The notes under the pieces: generated by a model
What the model saw: the letters and a program-made list of their open reading frames with translations, nothing else
Told to the model about the DNA's origin: nothing
Databases searched by the model: none
Source of the DNA: Ardenticatenales bacterium
GTDB taxonomy: Bacteria; Chloroflexota; Anaerolineae; Promineifilales; UBA4811
Length of the DNA stretch: 11,298 bases
Assembly (NCBI GenBank): GCA_030667645.1
Contig: DAOUVM010000038.1
Span: 1 to 11,298 of the forward strand
Direction: 5' to 3'
Program-made: the position numbers and the translations under genes
In this document: positions 5,618 to 11,298 of the stretch, piece after piece
Layout: the number at the start of each line of letters is the position of its first letter
Position numbering within the stretch: the first letter of the stretch is position 1

Positions 5618-6939
5618 TGCGCTACTTCTCGACCGGATTTCGAGCTTTTCTGGAACGCAGTGGTCCGATAATCCTGGTTGCGTTGATGGTTCGACTTGCG
5701 GTCGCCGTCATGATGCCGCTTCCTGAGGATTTTGCCGCTCTGACGGATAGCGGGCTGACCGCGCTCAACCTGGCAACCGGCCACGGATACACCCATGACT
5801 TTTACGGCCGCCGGCCGGATGTCCCATTGCAGGCCTACATGCCCCCTCTACATGTCGCCTATGTGTACGTCAGCCTCCTGTCTCCCAATCCCCGCCTGGC
5901 CCACAGCCTGCAGCAGGTTCTCGCCGGTGTTCTGGCGGTGTGGTGTGTTCATCGCCTGGCGCGGGCGATTGGCGGCAGATTCCTGGGGGGGGTGGCCGGA
6001 TGGGCAATGGCGCTCTACCCCACCTACGTGCTCATGACGTCGATACCCGAGTCCGTCGTTCTATTTGTGGCATGTATGGCGGCTCTGCTTCTGCTCGCCT
6101 GGCGAATGCGCCAGGAACCAACTCCGGGCCGCGCGGTTCTGACGGGCCTGGCGCTGGGCCTGATGACACTGGGTCGCCCCCAGGCACTGTTGCTGCTGCC
6201 GGTGTTGGTTCTCTGGTTGACGATGGGCCGATTTCGGTGGCCCGCCCTCTGGCGCAACGCGGGCTTGCTGTGCCTGGCGGCTGGGCTGGTAGTTGTGCCA
6301 TGGGTTGTGCGCAATTGGTTGGTATTGCAGACTCCCGTCCTTGTGTCAACGAATGGAGGCCGGACGATCTGGTTGGGAAACAATCCTTTCACCACCGGCT
6401 CGGGTGGTGCTGTCTACGCCGATCTGCTGGCTGACTATCAGGGGACAGAGAGAGACCCGAACGGGCCCCGAATCATCGAGTTTCCGGGCCCGTATCCTCT
6501 GCCGCACGAGTTGGATGGCCGTGTCGAATCTCTGTCCGAGACGGAACTCGACCGGTCGATGTACCGGGCAGCCTGGGATTATGTGCGGCGCCATCCGGGA
6601 GAGTGGCTGAAGCTGGAGGCGCGCAAGATCGTGAGTTTTTGGTGGTTCCGTCCGAACGTGGGCTCTAATCCAAACTATGCCTCCCAATGGAAGGCCGTAT
6701 ACCGCTTTGTCTACGCAGGGGTCCTGATCCTGGCCCTGCTGGGCCTACTAGTATCCAGGCGCCGCTGGCGACGGTATCTGATGCTGTACTCTGTCCTGAT
6801 CGTGTATGGAGGGGTTTGCCTGGTTTTCCATGTGCTGACCCGCTTTAGATGGGAGGTTGAGTTCATCCTTTTGATCTTTATGGCGCTGGCTGTCACCTCG
6901 CTATGGACCCGACGGCCGGGCGGCAAGGTGGGAAGGTGA
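5617..6939 (+). CDS. GT39/PMT-like integral membrane glycosyltransferase (GT-C fold)
   Basis: 440 residues. Family members take a sugar from a polyprenyl-phosphate donor on the outer side of the membrane. After a first span (about 17-35) come the acidic pair Glu37-Asp38 and Asp44 in a short lumenal segment (PLPEDFAALTDSG), the expected place for the GT-C catalytic acid. The motif AYMPPLHVAYVYV follows, with the PPL typical of the PMT_2 family. About eight to ten further spans surround a large hydrophilic loop (about 245-355) containing NGGRTIWLGNNPF and SETELDRSMYRAAWDYVRRH, seen in many bacterial GT39-like proteins. Donor and acceptor are unknown. The start ATG (5617) overlaps the upstream stop and follows AGGAGG at 5607-5612. 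The product ends Arg-rich (TRRPGGKVGR), and its stop overlaps the next gene. A decayed relative lies at 4060-4302. Confidence 0.88.
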   Translation: MRYFSTGFRAFLERSGPIILVALMVRLAVAVMMPLPEDFAALTDSGLTALNLATGHGYTHDFYGRRPDVPLQAYMPPLHVAYVYVSLLSPNPRLAHSLQQVLAGVLAVWCVHRLARAIGGRFLGGVAGWAMALYPTYVLMTSIPESVVLFVACMAALLLLAWRMRQEPTPGRAVLTGLALGLMTLGRPQALLLLPVLVLWLTMGRFRWPALWRNAGLLCLAAGLVVVPWVVRNWLVLQTPVLVSTNGGRTIWLGNNPFTTGSGGAVYADLLADYQGTERDPNGPRIIEFPGPYPLPHELDGRVESLSETELDRSMYRAAWDYVRRHPGEWLKLEARKIVSFWWFRPNVGSNPNYASQWKAVYRFVYAGVLILALLGLLVSRRRWRRYLMLYSVLIVYGGVCLVFHVLTRFRWEVEFILLIFMALAVTSLWTRRPGGKVGR

Positions 6940-8258
6940 GTTGGTCTGCTCGCATCGCGTGGCTGCTGGCCTTCGCTGGCAGCTTGATGATCGCAGCGGG
7001 CCTGCTGTTGTTAACCTTGTCGAAACCGAACCGGCCTCAGGTCGCGGTTCCCACCACGGTGGAGCGTTTGATCCCTTCGCGAACTCGGCCGGTTCCGTCG
7101 GGATCTGGACCTGCGACGCCTCGGCCCGAGCCCGAGACCGGGCAGACCCAGGCGATCCGGCCGAGTCAAACCGCCACGATCCGGCCGACCCGGACCGCCA
7201 CAACCCAGCCGAGTCTCACAGCCACAGCGCGCCCGAGCCGGACACCGACATCAGTTGAACCGTCGGCCACCCATAGTGATCTGACCACACTCTCCTCCGG
7301 CGACTCGCGGGAGCCAATCGGTGGTGTTCCTTTTCCGATCCTGTCTGAGCATTCGGACAACCAGTGGCGGTTTGGCGTTGCTGCCTATACGACTATACCG
7401 ATGTTTGGGTTTGGCGCCGGAGCTCTGAACGCCGGCTGGTATATGGCGGGGCAGCTTGGGGCAGATGTACCGCCTGGCGCCGAACTGGCTTATAATCTCC
7501 ACGTGCGAGGTGCGACTCTGGCGGGTGATGAGGACCTGTTGTTGGCCCGCATCGCTGCACGACCGGGCACTCTCTGGCAATTGGGCAACGAGCCGGATGT
7601 TATCTGGCAAGCCAACTGCACGCCGGAAGAGTACGCTCAGGTCTATCACGAGCTATTTACTCTCATCAAGCAGGCGGATCCGACGGCGAGGGTAGCTATT
7701 GGAGCGATCTCCCAGCCAACGCCGCTCCGACTAGAGTACCTTGATCTAATCTTGGCGGCATATCTGGAGCGCTATGGTGAGCCAATGCCGATTGAGATCT
7801 GGACTATCCATAACGCCATACTGCGGGAGGAGCGGGGGGGATGGGGGGTGGACATACCACCCGGGATTGCTGTCGATCACGGCCGCCTATACGCCGTCGA
7901 GGATAGTAACGACCAGGACATCTTTCGCCGGCACCTTGTCGAGTTCCGCGCTTGGATGCGGGATCGAGGTTTTCAGGATCGGCCGCTTCTCGTCACCGAG
8001 TTCGGCATCCTGATGCCGCCTGATTATGGGTTCCTACCCCAGCAGGTGAAAGCATTTCTGGAAGGGACCTTTGACATCATGCTGACGGCCACCGACGAGG
8101 AAATCGGCTATCCGGCCGATGACTACCGTTTGGTCCAGCGGTGGGCCTGGTGGAGCCACTCCTCGCGTCAATACCCGTCCGGAAACCTGTTCGACCCGGA
8201 CACCAAGGAAATCACGCTGCTGGGCTGGGCATTTGCCGACTATGCCGCCACCCATTGA
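6936..8258 (+). CDS. Membrane-anchored clan GH-A-like glycoside hydrolase with Pro/Thr-rich linker (Asl1/GH39-like)
   Basis: About 440 residues. The N-terminus is a signal anchor (WLLAFAGSLMIAAGLLLLT, about 9-27). A low-complexity Pro/Thr/Arg linker (about 30-125) contains four 8-residue repeats. A TIM-barrel-like domain (about 140-440) follows. WQLGNEPD carries the likely acid/base Glu219, and LLVTEFG carries the likely nucleophile Glu355, the two-glutamate arrangement of clan GH-A. Between them are PTARVAIGAISQPTP and IEIWTIHN; near the end, YPADDYRLVQRWAWWS and YPSGNLFDP. I recall similar unnamed proteins from Chloroflexota. The enzyme would face outward on a tether and cut a surface polysaccharide, perhaps the one made by this operon, as PslG does in the Pseudomonas Psl cluster (inference). 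The GTG at 6936 overlaps the upstream TGA (GTGA). The in-frame ATG at 6903 is the alternative, adding 11 residues before the anchor. Confidence 0.82.
   Translation: MSWSARIAWLLAFAGSLMIAAGLLLLTLSKPNRPQVAVPTTVERLIPSRTRPVPSGSGPATPRPEPETGQTQAIRPSQTATIRPTRTATTQPSLTATARPSRTPTSVEPSATHSDLTTLSSGDSREPIGGVPFPILSEHSDNQWRFGVAAYTTIPMFGFGAGALNAGWYMAGQLGADVPPGAELAYNLHVRGATLAGDEDLLLARIAARPGTLWQLGNEPDVIWQANCTPEEYAQVYHELFTLIKQADPTARVAIGAISQPTPLRLEYLDLILAAYLERYGEPMPIEIWTIHNAILREERGGWGVDIPPGIAVDHGRLYAVEDSNDQDIFRRHLVEFRAWMRDRGFQDRPLLVTEFGILMPPDYGFLPQQVKAFLEGTFDIMLTATDEEIGYPADDYRLVQRWAWWSHSSRQYPSGNLFDPDTKEITLLGWAFADYAATH
7155..7250 (+). repeat. Four tandem 24-base repeats inside the glycosidase linker
   Basis: Four in-frame copies at 7155-7178, 7179-7202, 7203-7226 and 7227-7250. 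They encode IRPSQTAT, IRPTRTAT, TQPSLTAT and ARPSRTPT (residues 74-105). The copies differ at several bases but keep the length exactly, so slippage or recombination could change the linker length in steps of eight residues. Confidence 0.85.
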
Positions 8259-8291
8259 TGGGAGCCGAGGACGCCTGCTTCCGTGCTCCAC

Positions 8292-9266
8292 TCAACTGTC
8301 ACCATGTCCCGGCGCCCGCAGCCAGCGTAGGTTTCCGGCCACAAAGCCTAGCCCCAACGCCCATGCCCGAATAAATAGCAAGAGCGGGGACAAGAAGGCA
8401 ACCGGCCGATCCTTTTGCCAGGCCTTGCGGACAAAAGGAAGCGTGGCGAGCCCCAGCGCGACCCAGCAACTGAGCCCCAACCCAGCCAGGCGAGCCCGCC
8501 GCAGTACCACCCCCCCCGCCAGGAGAATCCCGCCTGCCCCGGCAAGCCCGATCTGCGCCTTTAGCACCTGGGGAGTGTGGGAGTCATGAATCATCTTTCC
8601 GGGGTGGTCCCGGGTCACCCGAGCCTTCCAATAGCCGATTGCACACTTCTTTCGTGCATACCGGACAAGGTTGTCGGCATGATGGTGGTATACAACGGCG
8701 CCACGTACGAAAACAAGGCGGTGTCCGCGCCGGGCCAGCCGGAAGGATAGCTCCTGGTCCTCCACGTAGGCTATGGATTCGTCAAACCCGTCGACGGACA
8801 AGAGTACCTCGCGCCGGTAGCCGGCCGAGTAGGTGTCCACAAAATCGATCTGCTCCAGACCCAACATCCGATCGTACCGATCCTCGTACTCTAGCTGGAC
8901 AAAACGAGCCACCAGCTCCGTCTGCGAGGTTCGGTAGACCCCCTTGACTCCAGCCACCGATGGGTCGGCAAAAGGAGCGGACATTCGCTCGACCCAGTCG
9001 GGAGCAGGGGCGCAGTCCGCGTCAGTGAAAAGCAGCAGGTCCCCCCGGGATGCGCGGGTGCCGGTGTTGCGGGCTGCTGCCGCACCTGCATTGACTTGCT
9101 GGATTATTGTCACCCCATGGCCGCCCGCCATCTCGGCCGTGCTATCGGCCGAGCCATCATCAACGACAATGATCTCATCCGGCGGGCGGGTCTGCCGTTG
9201 GAGGGAAGAGATGCAGAGCCCTATGGTGTGCTCTGCATTGTAGGCAGGAATGATGACCGACAGCAT
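8292..9266 (-). CDS. Family 2 glycosyltransferase with C-terminal membrane segments
   Basis: 324 residues. The GT-A fold of family GT2 is clear: MLSVIIPAYNA at the start, the nucleotide-binding Asp36-Asp37 in IIVVDDGSADST, the metal-binding D82-A-D84 motif in FTDADCAP, and the likely catalytic base Asp170 in YVEDQELSFRLARRG. After HHHADNLVRYARK, the C-terminal 90 residues are hydrophobic and form two or three membrane spans (about 237-312), anchoring the enzyme on the cytoplasmic face. The acceptor is probably lipid-linked; donor unknown. The start is ATG at 9266-9264, with AGAGG six bases upstream on the minus strand. The open frame extends upstream through the neighbouring gene to 9599, but that part has no GT2 homology. 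The ATG shares a base with the stop of the upstream flippase-like gene (TGATG), showing translational coupling. It converges on the glycosidase gene with only 33 bases between stops. Confidence 0.92.
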   Translation of the reverse strand: MLSVIIPAYNAEHTIGLCISSLQRQTRPPDEIIVVDDGSADSTAEMAGGHGVTIIQQVNAGAAAARNTGTRASRGDLLLFTDADCAPAPDWVERMSAPFADPSVAGVKGVYRTSQTELVARFVQLEYEDRYDRMLGLEQIDFVDTYSAGYRREVLLSVDGFDESIAYVEDQELSFRLARRGHRLVFVRGAVVYHHHADNLVRYARKKCAIGYWKARVTRDHPGKMIHDSHTPQVLKAQIGLAGAGGILLAGGVVLRRARLAGLGLSCWVALGLATLPFVRKAWQKDRPVAFLSPLLLFIRAWALGLGFVAGNLRWLRAPGHGDS

Positions 9267-10267
9267 CACACGCCTCTGGCGCCTCGCTCCCTTGCACGCC
9301 ATGCATAATACAAACCCAGCGTAATGGGCGGCAAGAACACCACTGCGTGTAGCGCGAGCCCCACGGCCAACGCTGTTTCCTGATCCACGCGATACAGGCC
9401 TAAAGTCACGATGCACAACCCCTCGAATACCCCCACGCGGCCTGGCACTGAAGGTACGGCGACTCCTGCCTGCAATACGACCAGCAACAGCAGAGAAGCT
9501 GAAAGGGGCAGCGATAGGCCCATCGCCCGCAAGATCGTGTGGTTGGTCAGCGCACCCATGCCCCAGGTAGCTGCTGTCCAGACCGCTGCCCACAGCCACA
9601 CATGCGGCCGGCGTAATCCGTCGAGTCCATCGAGCAGACGATTAATGATTCCGTGTAGGTGTGCGCCAACTCTGCTGGGTAGACGACGTCCCAATCGTGC
9701 CACAAAGAGGACGGTGGGCCGTTGGTACCGCAGGGCCATCCAGGTCCCGATCAGGGCCAGGGCAGCGAACACGGCTAGCCACCGGGTCGTCGAGGAGAGC
9801 CAAACTGGGAGCGCACCAAAGCCCGAGAGCACCGCCACCACGGACAAGAGCGCCCACATGTCCCATAACTTCTCCAGCGCAACCGTGCCGAGGACCCAGG
9901 CCTTGCTTTTTCCTTCGGTTTGCCCTAGCAGGTAGGCCCGCGCAAGATCGCCTGCGCGGGCGGGCGCAAAATAGTTCAGCAATTGCCCAACCAGCATTGC
10001 GGCCAACAGGCTGCTCGGGCGAATCCGACGAGGGCGGAGCAACATGGCCCAGCGAGCCAGTCGGGTCGCGATCGTCGCCAGGACAGTGGCCACCCCGAGC
10101 CCGACCCAGAGCCAATTCGCGCTGGCAAGGGCGTTGATCACCGCGGCCCAGTCTACAGAAAAGACAGCCCAAATCAGACAGCCCAGGCTGATCAGGATTC
10201 CGAGCCACAAGCTCCACGATCGGCGAGGGGTTCCTTTTTCTGGCGCTGCTCTATGCTCTGCTGTCAC
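9266..10267 (-). CDS. Flippase-like membrane protein (UPF0104 / lysylphosphatidylglycerol synthase TM family)
   Basis: 333 residues, mostly hydrophobic, with about seven to nine spans after a charged N-terminus (RAAPEKGTPRRS). The signature is LNYFAPARAGDLARAYLLG (about 97-115), followed by VALEKLWDMW, and near the end QAGVAVPSVPGRVGVFEGL, with the P-x-x-P-G-x-x-G-x-x-E pattern common in PF03706. The family includes the membrane half of MprF and the C-terminal domain of the archaeal AglD; the role here is probably linked to lipid-bound sugars rather than aminoacyl-lipids, because no aminoacyl-transferase domain is present. The start is GTG at 10267, with GGAGG at 10279-10283. A good promoter lies 115 bases upstream. 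It is the first gene of a two-gene operon with the GT2 gene. Confidence 0.88.
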   Translation of the reverse strand: MTAEHRAAPEKGTPRRSWSLWLGILISLGCLIWAVFSVDWAAVINALASANWLWVGLGVATVLATIATRLARWAMLLRPRRIRPSSLLAAMLVGQLLNYFAPARAGDLARAYLLGQTEGKSKAWVLGTVALEKLWDMWALLSVVAVLSGFGALPVWLSSTTRWLAVFAALALIGTWMALRYQRPTVLFVARLGRRLPSRVGAHLHGIINRLLDGLDGLRRPHVWLWAAVWTAATWGMGALTNHTILRAMGLSLPLSASLLLLVVLQAGVAVPSVPGRVGVFEGLCIVTLGLYRVDQETALAVGLALHAVVFLPPITLGLYYAWRARERGARGV

Positions 10268-10381
10268 CGACGCCGGTGCCTCCGACGAACCTGGACAAGC
10301 TGTCCCACCCCTGGTCGGCGGAGCGCCGGGCGATTCTGATCCTGCGAACCACGAACTGGGATACCAAAGCTGAATGCGGGG

Positions 10382-10410
10382 ATTATAGCCCGCCCGCCAG
10401 TCCGTGTCCA
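10382..10410 (-). promoter_or_regulatory. Strong sigma-70-type promoter of the flippase-GT2 operon
   Basis: On the minus strand: -35 TGGACA (10410-10405), 17-base spacer, consensus -10 TATAAT (10387-10382). Transcription would start near 10375, giving a leader of about 108 bases to the GTG at 10267. The leader contains a small palindrome, GGACA-AGC-TGTCC on the plus strand at 10293-10305, upstream of the ribosome-binding site. Confidence 0.65.
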
Positions 10411-10467
10411 GCGTTGTGAGCGCACACAGTCCTCTGTTCCGTCAGTTCATTTGCCCTGTCATATCAT

Positions 10468-10495
10468 TGATCCGCTGGAGCACCCGGTCGGATCA
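10468..10495. promoter_or_regulatory. Perfect 7-bp inverted repeat between divergent promoters
   Basis: TGATCCG (10468-10474) and CGGATCA (10489-10495) are separated by 14 bases. The repeat lies between the minus-strand promoter at 10382-10410 and the plus-strand -10 at 10555, so it could be an operator for either side. No regulator is identified. Confidence 0.25.
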
Positions 10496-10551
10496 GGGCC
10501 ATGTGATGAGCAGTGGGAAGAGCCTGGATTCCCGACGGGTCTGCCCGAAGA

Positions 10552-10560
10552 TGGTACAAT
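10552..10560 (+). promoter_or_regulatory. Extended -10 element upstream of the M24 peptidase gene
   Basis: TGGTACAAT matches an extended -10 (TGnTACAAT), like the one before the glycan operon. No good -35 is visible, which is tolerated by extended -10 promoters. Transcription would begin near 10567, about 66 bases before the ATG at 10633. Confidence 0.4.
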
Positions 10561-10632
10561 TGGCTCAGCCTTCCTGGATCCGAGGGACTGAGTAGCAGCG
10601 CTCGAGATTTCCGCAGACATTGGAGTGACCAG

Positions 10633-11298
10633 ATGCAGCTTACCCCCAAGACCGAGCTAGAGTCGAGGATACGCACACTCCAGGACTGCCTGGTAGTGGC
10701 CGGCCTGGACGGCGCGCTCATCCTGCAGAATGCGGACCTGTTCTATTTCAGCGGGACCATCCAGCGATCCCACCTTTACGTTCCGGCCGATCCCACTCTG
10801 CGGCCGCTGCTGATGACCCGCAAGAGCTTCTCCCGGGCCCGGCGCGAATCCCGGCTGGACGAGAGCAGGATCGTTCCCCTCAACAGCCCGCGCCAACTGC
10901 TGGAGTTGATGGGCGAGCACGGTCTGCCTGCACCGCGCCGGATTGGGATGGAGCTGGACGTGCTGCCGGTCAACGCTTTCTGCTATTATGAGCGCATACT
11001 CGGTAACGTTGAACTGATCGACTGCTCGCCGATGATACATCGTTTGCGCGCGATCAAGTCGGCCTATGAGCTGAATCTCTTGCGCCGGGCGGCGCTGGCG
11101 TCCCAGGCGATATACCTTGCCATCCCAGAGTTGTTGCGCGAAGGAATGACCGAACTGGAGTTGGCCAGCCAGCTAGAAGGGATCGCCCGACGAGCCGGGC
11201 ACCAGGGGATCATTCGCATGCGCAGTTGGAACAATGAGATAGCTTACGGCCACCTGATGGCGGGAGCCAGCGCGGCCGTCCCCAGCTACATGGACTCA
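10633..11298 (+). CDS. M24-family X-Pro aminopeptidase/dipeptidase, N-terminal part
   Basis: The first 222 codons, open to the window edge. The start is ATG at 10633 with GGAG at 10622-10625. The N-terminal creatinase-like domain (about 1-130) includes DGALILQNADLFYFSGT and a run ending in LIDCSPMIHRLRAIKSAYE; the R-x-IKS-x-x-E link to the peptidase domain is a strong family mark. The pita-bread peptidase domain starts with LLRRAALASQA, LREGMTELELA and RSWNNEIAYGHLMAGASAA. The metal ligands (two Asp, His, two Glu) lie beyond the edge, so activity cannot be judged. Such enzymes remove N-terminal residues preceding proline or cleave Xaa-Pro dipeptides in the cytoplasm; the substrate is not predictable. 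It is divergent from the flippase-GT2 operon and probably unrelated to the glycan genes. Confidence 0.9.
   Translation, partial: MQLTPKTELESRIRTLQDCLVVAGLDGALILQNADLFYFSGTIQRSHLYVPADPTLRPLLMTRKSFSRARRESRLDESRIVPLNSPRQLLELMGEHGLPAPRRIGMELDVLPVNAFCYYERILGNVELIDCSPMIHRLRAIKSAYELNLLRRAALASQAIYLAIPELLREGMTELELASQLEGIARRAGHQGIIRMRSWNNEIAYGHLMAGASAAVPSYMDS

Noticed and set aside
8259..8291. Bidirectional terminator between the converging operons
   Set aside because: Only a weak GGAGC...GCTCC pairing with a long loop and no T-tract is present in the 33-base gap.
9267..9599. N-terminal extension of the GT2 glycosyltransferase to 9599
   Set aside because: The extra residues are the out-of-frame translation of the flippase-like gene. 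The GT2 fold starts exactly at the internal ATG, which has its own ribosome-binding site.

Overview
The window is GC-rich bacterial chromosome with the standard code (TAG and TGA stops, ATG/GTG starts, Shine-Dalgarno sequences). The mix of genes (a THUMP-like orphan methyltransferase, an Asl1/GH39-like membrane-anchored glycosidase with a Pro/Thr linker, a lone nucleotide-sugar dehydrogenase, an M24 peptidase) resembles Chloroflexota, perhaps Anaerolineae. That placement is recalled from family knowledge and is not proven by the sequence. No tRNA, rRNA, CRISPR, insertion sequence or phage gene was found.

Layout. 1-305 (minus): N-terminus of a class 1 fructose-1,6-bisphosphatase-like protein whose active-site loops look degraded. 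306-992: long spacer with two good minus-strand promoters, an overlapping plus-strand promoter, and a stretch (about 645-885) that folds into several clean hairpins and may be a small RNA or leader. 993-2192 (plus): class I SAM-dependent methyltransferase with a C-terminal THUMP-like domain. 2193-2585: spacer with no convincing gene. 2586-3893 (plus): nucleotide-sugar 6-dehydrogenase. 3992-4330: a strong extended -10 promoter, then the decayed 5' end of a glycosyltransferase gene. 4331-8258 (plus): a translationally coupled operon of an O-antigen ligase/polymerase-family membrane protein, a GT39/PMT-like membrane glycosyltransferase, and a membrane-anchored clan GH-A-like glycosidase. 8292-10267 (minus): a converging operon of a flippase-like (UPF0104/LPG synthase TM) protein and a GT2 glycosyltransferase. 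10268-10632: divergent promoter region. 10633-11298 (plus): start of an M24-family X-Pro peptidase, cut by the window edge.

How the genes may work together. The central genes form a cell-surface glycan module. The dehydrogenase would supply a UDP-uronic acid or UDP-N-acetyl-uronic acid. The GT2 and GT39 proteins would transfer sugars, using nucleotide- and polyprenyl-linked donors respectively. The flippase-like protein may help handle lipid-linked sugars, the ligase-family protein would polymerise or ligate the glycan outside the membrane, and the anchored glycosidase would trim or release it. No initiating phosphoglycosyl transferase, Wzx or export pore is visible here, so either the set continues elsewhere or the mechanism is atypical. 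The flanking genes look like unrelated housekeeping or accessory genes.
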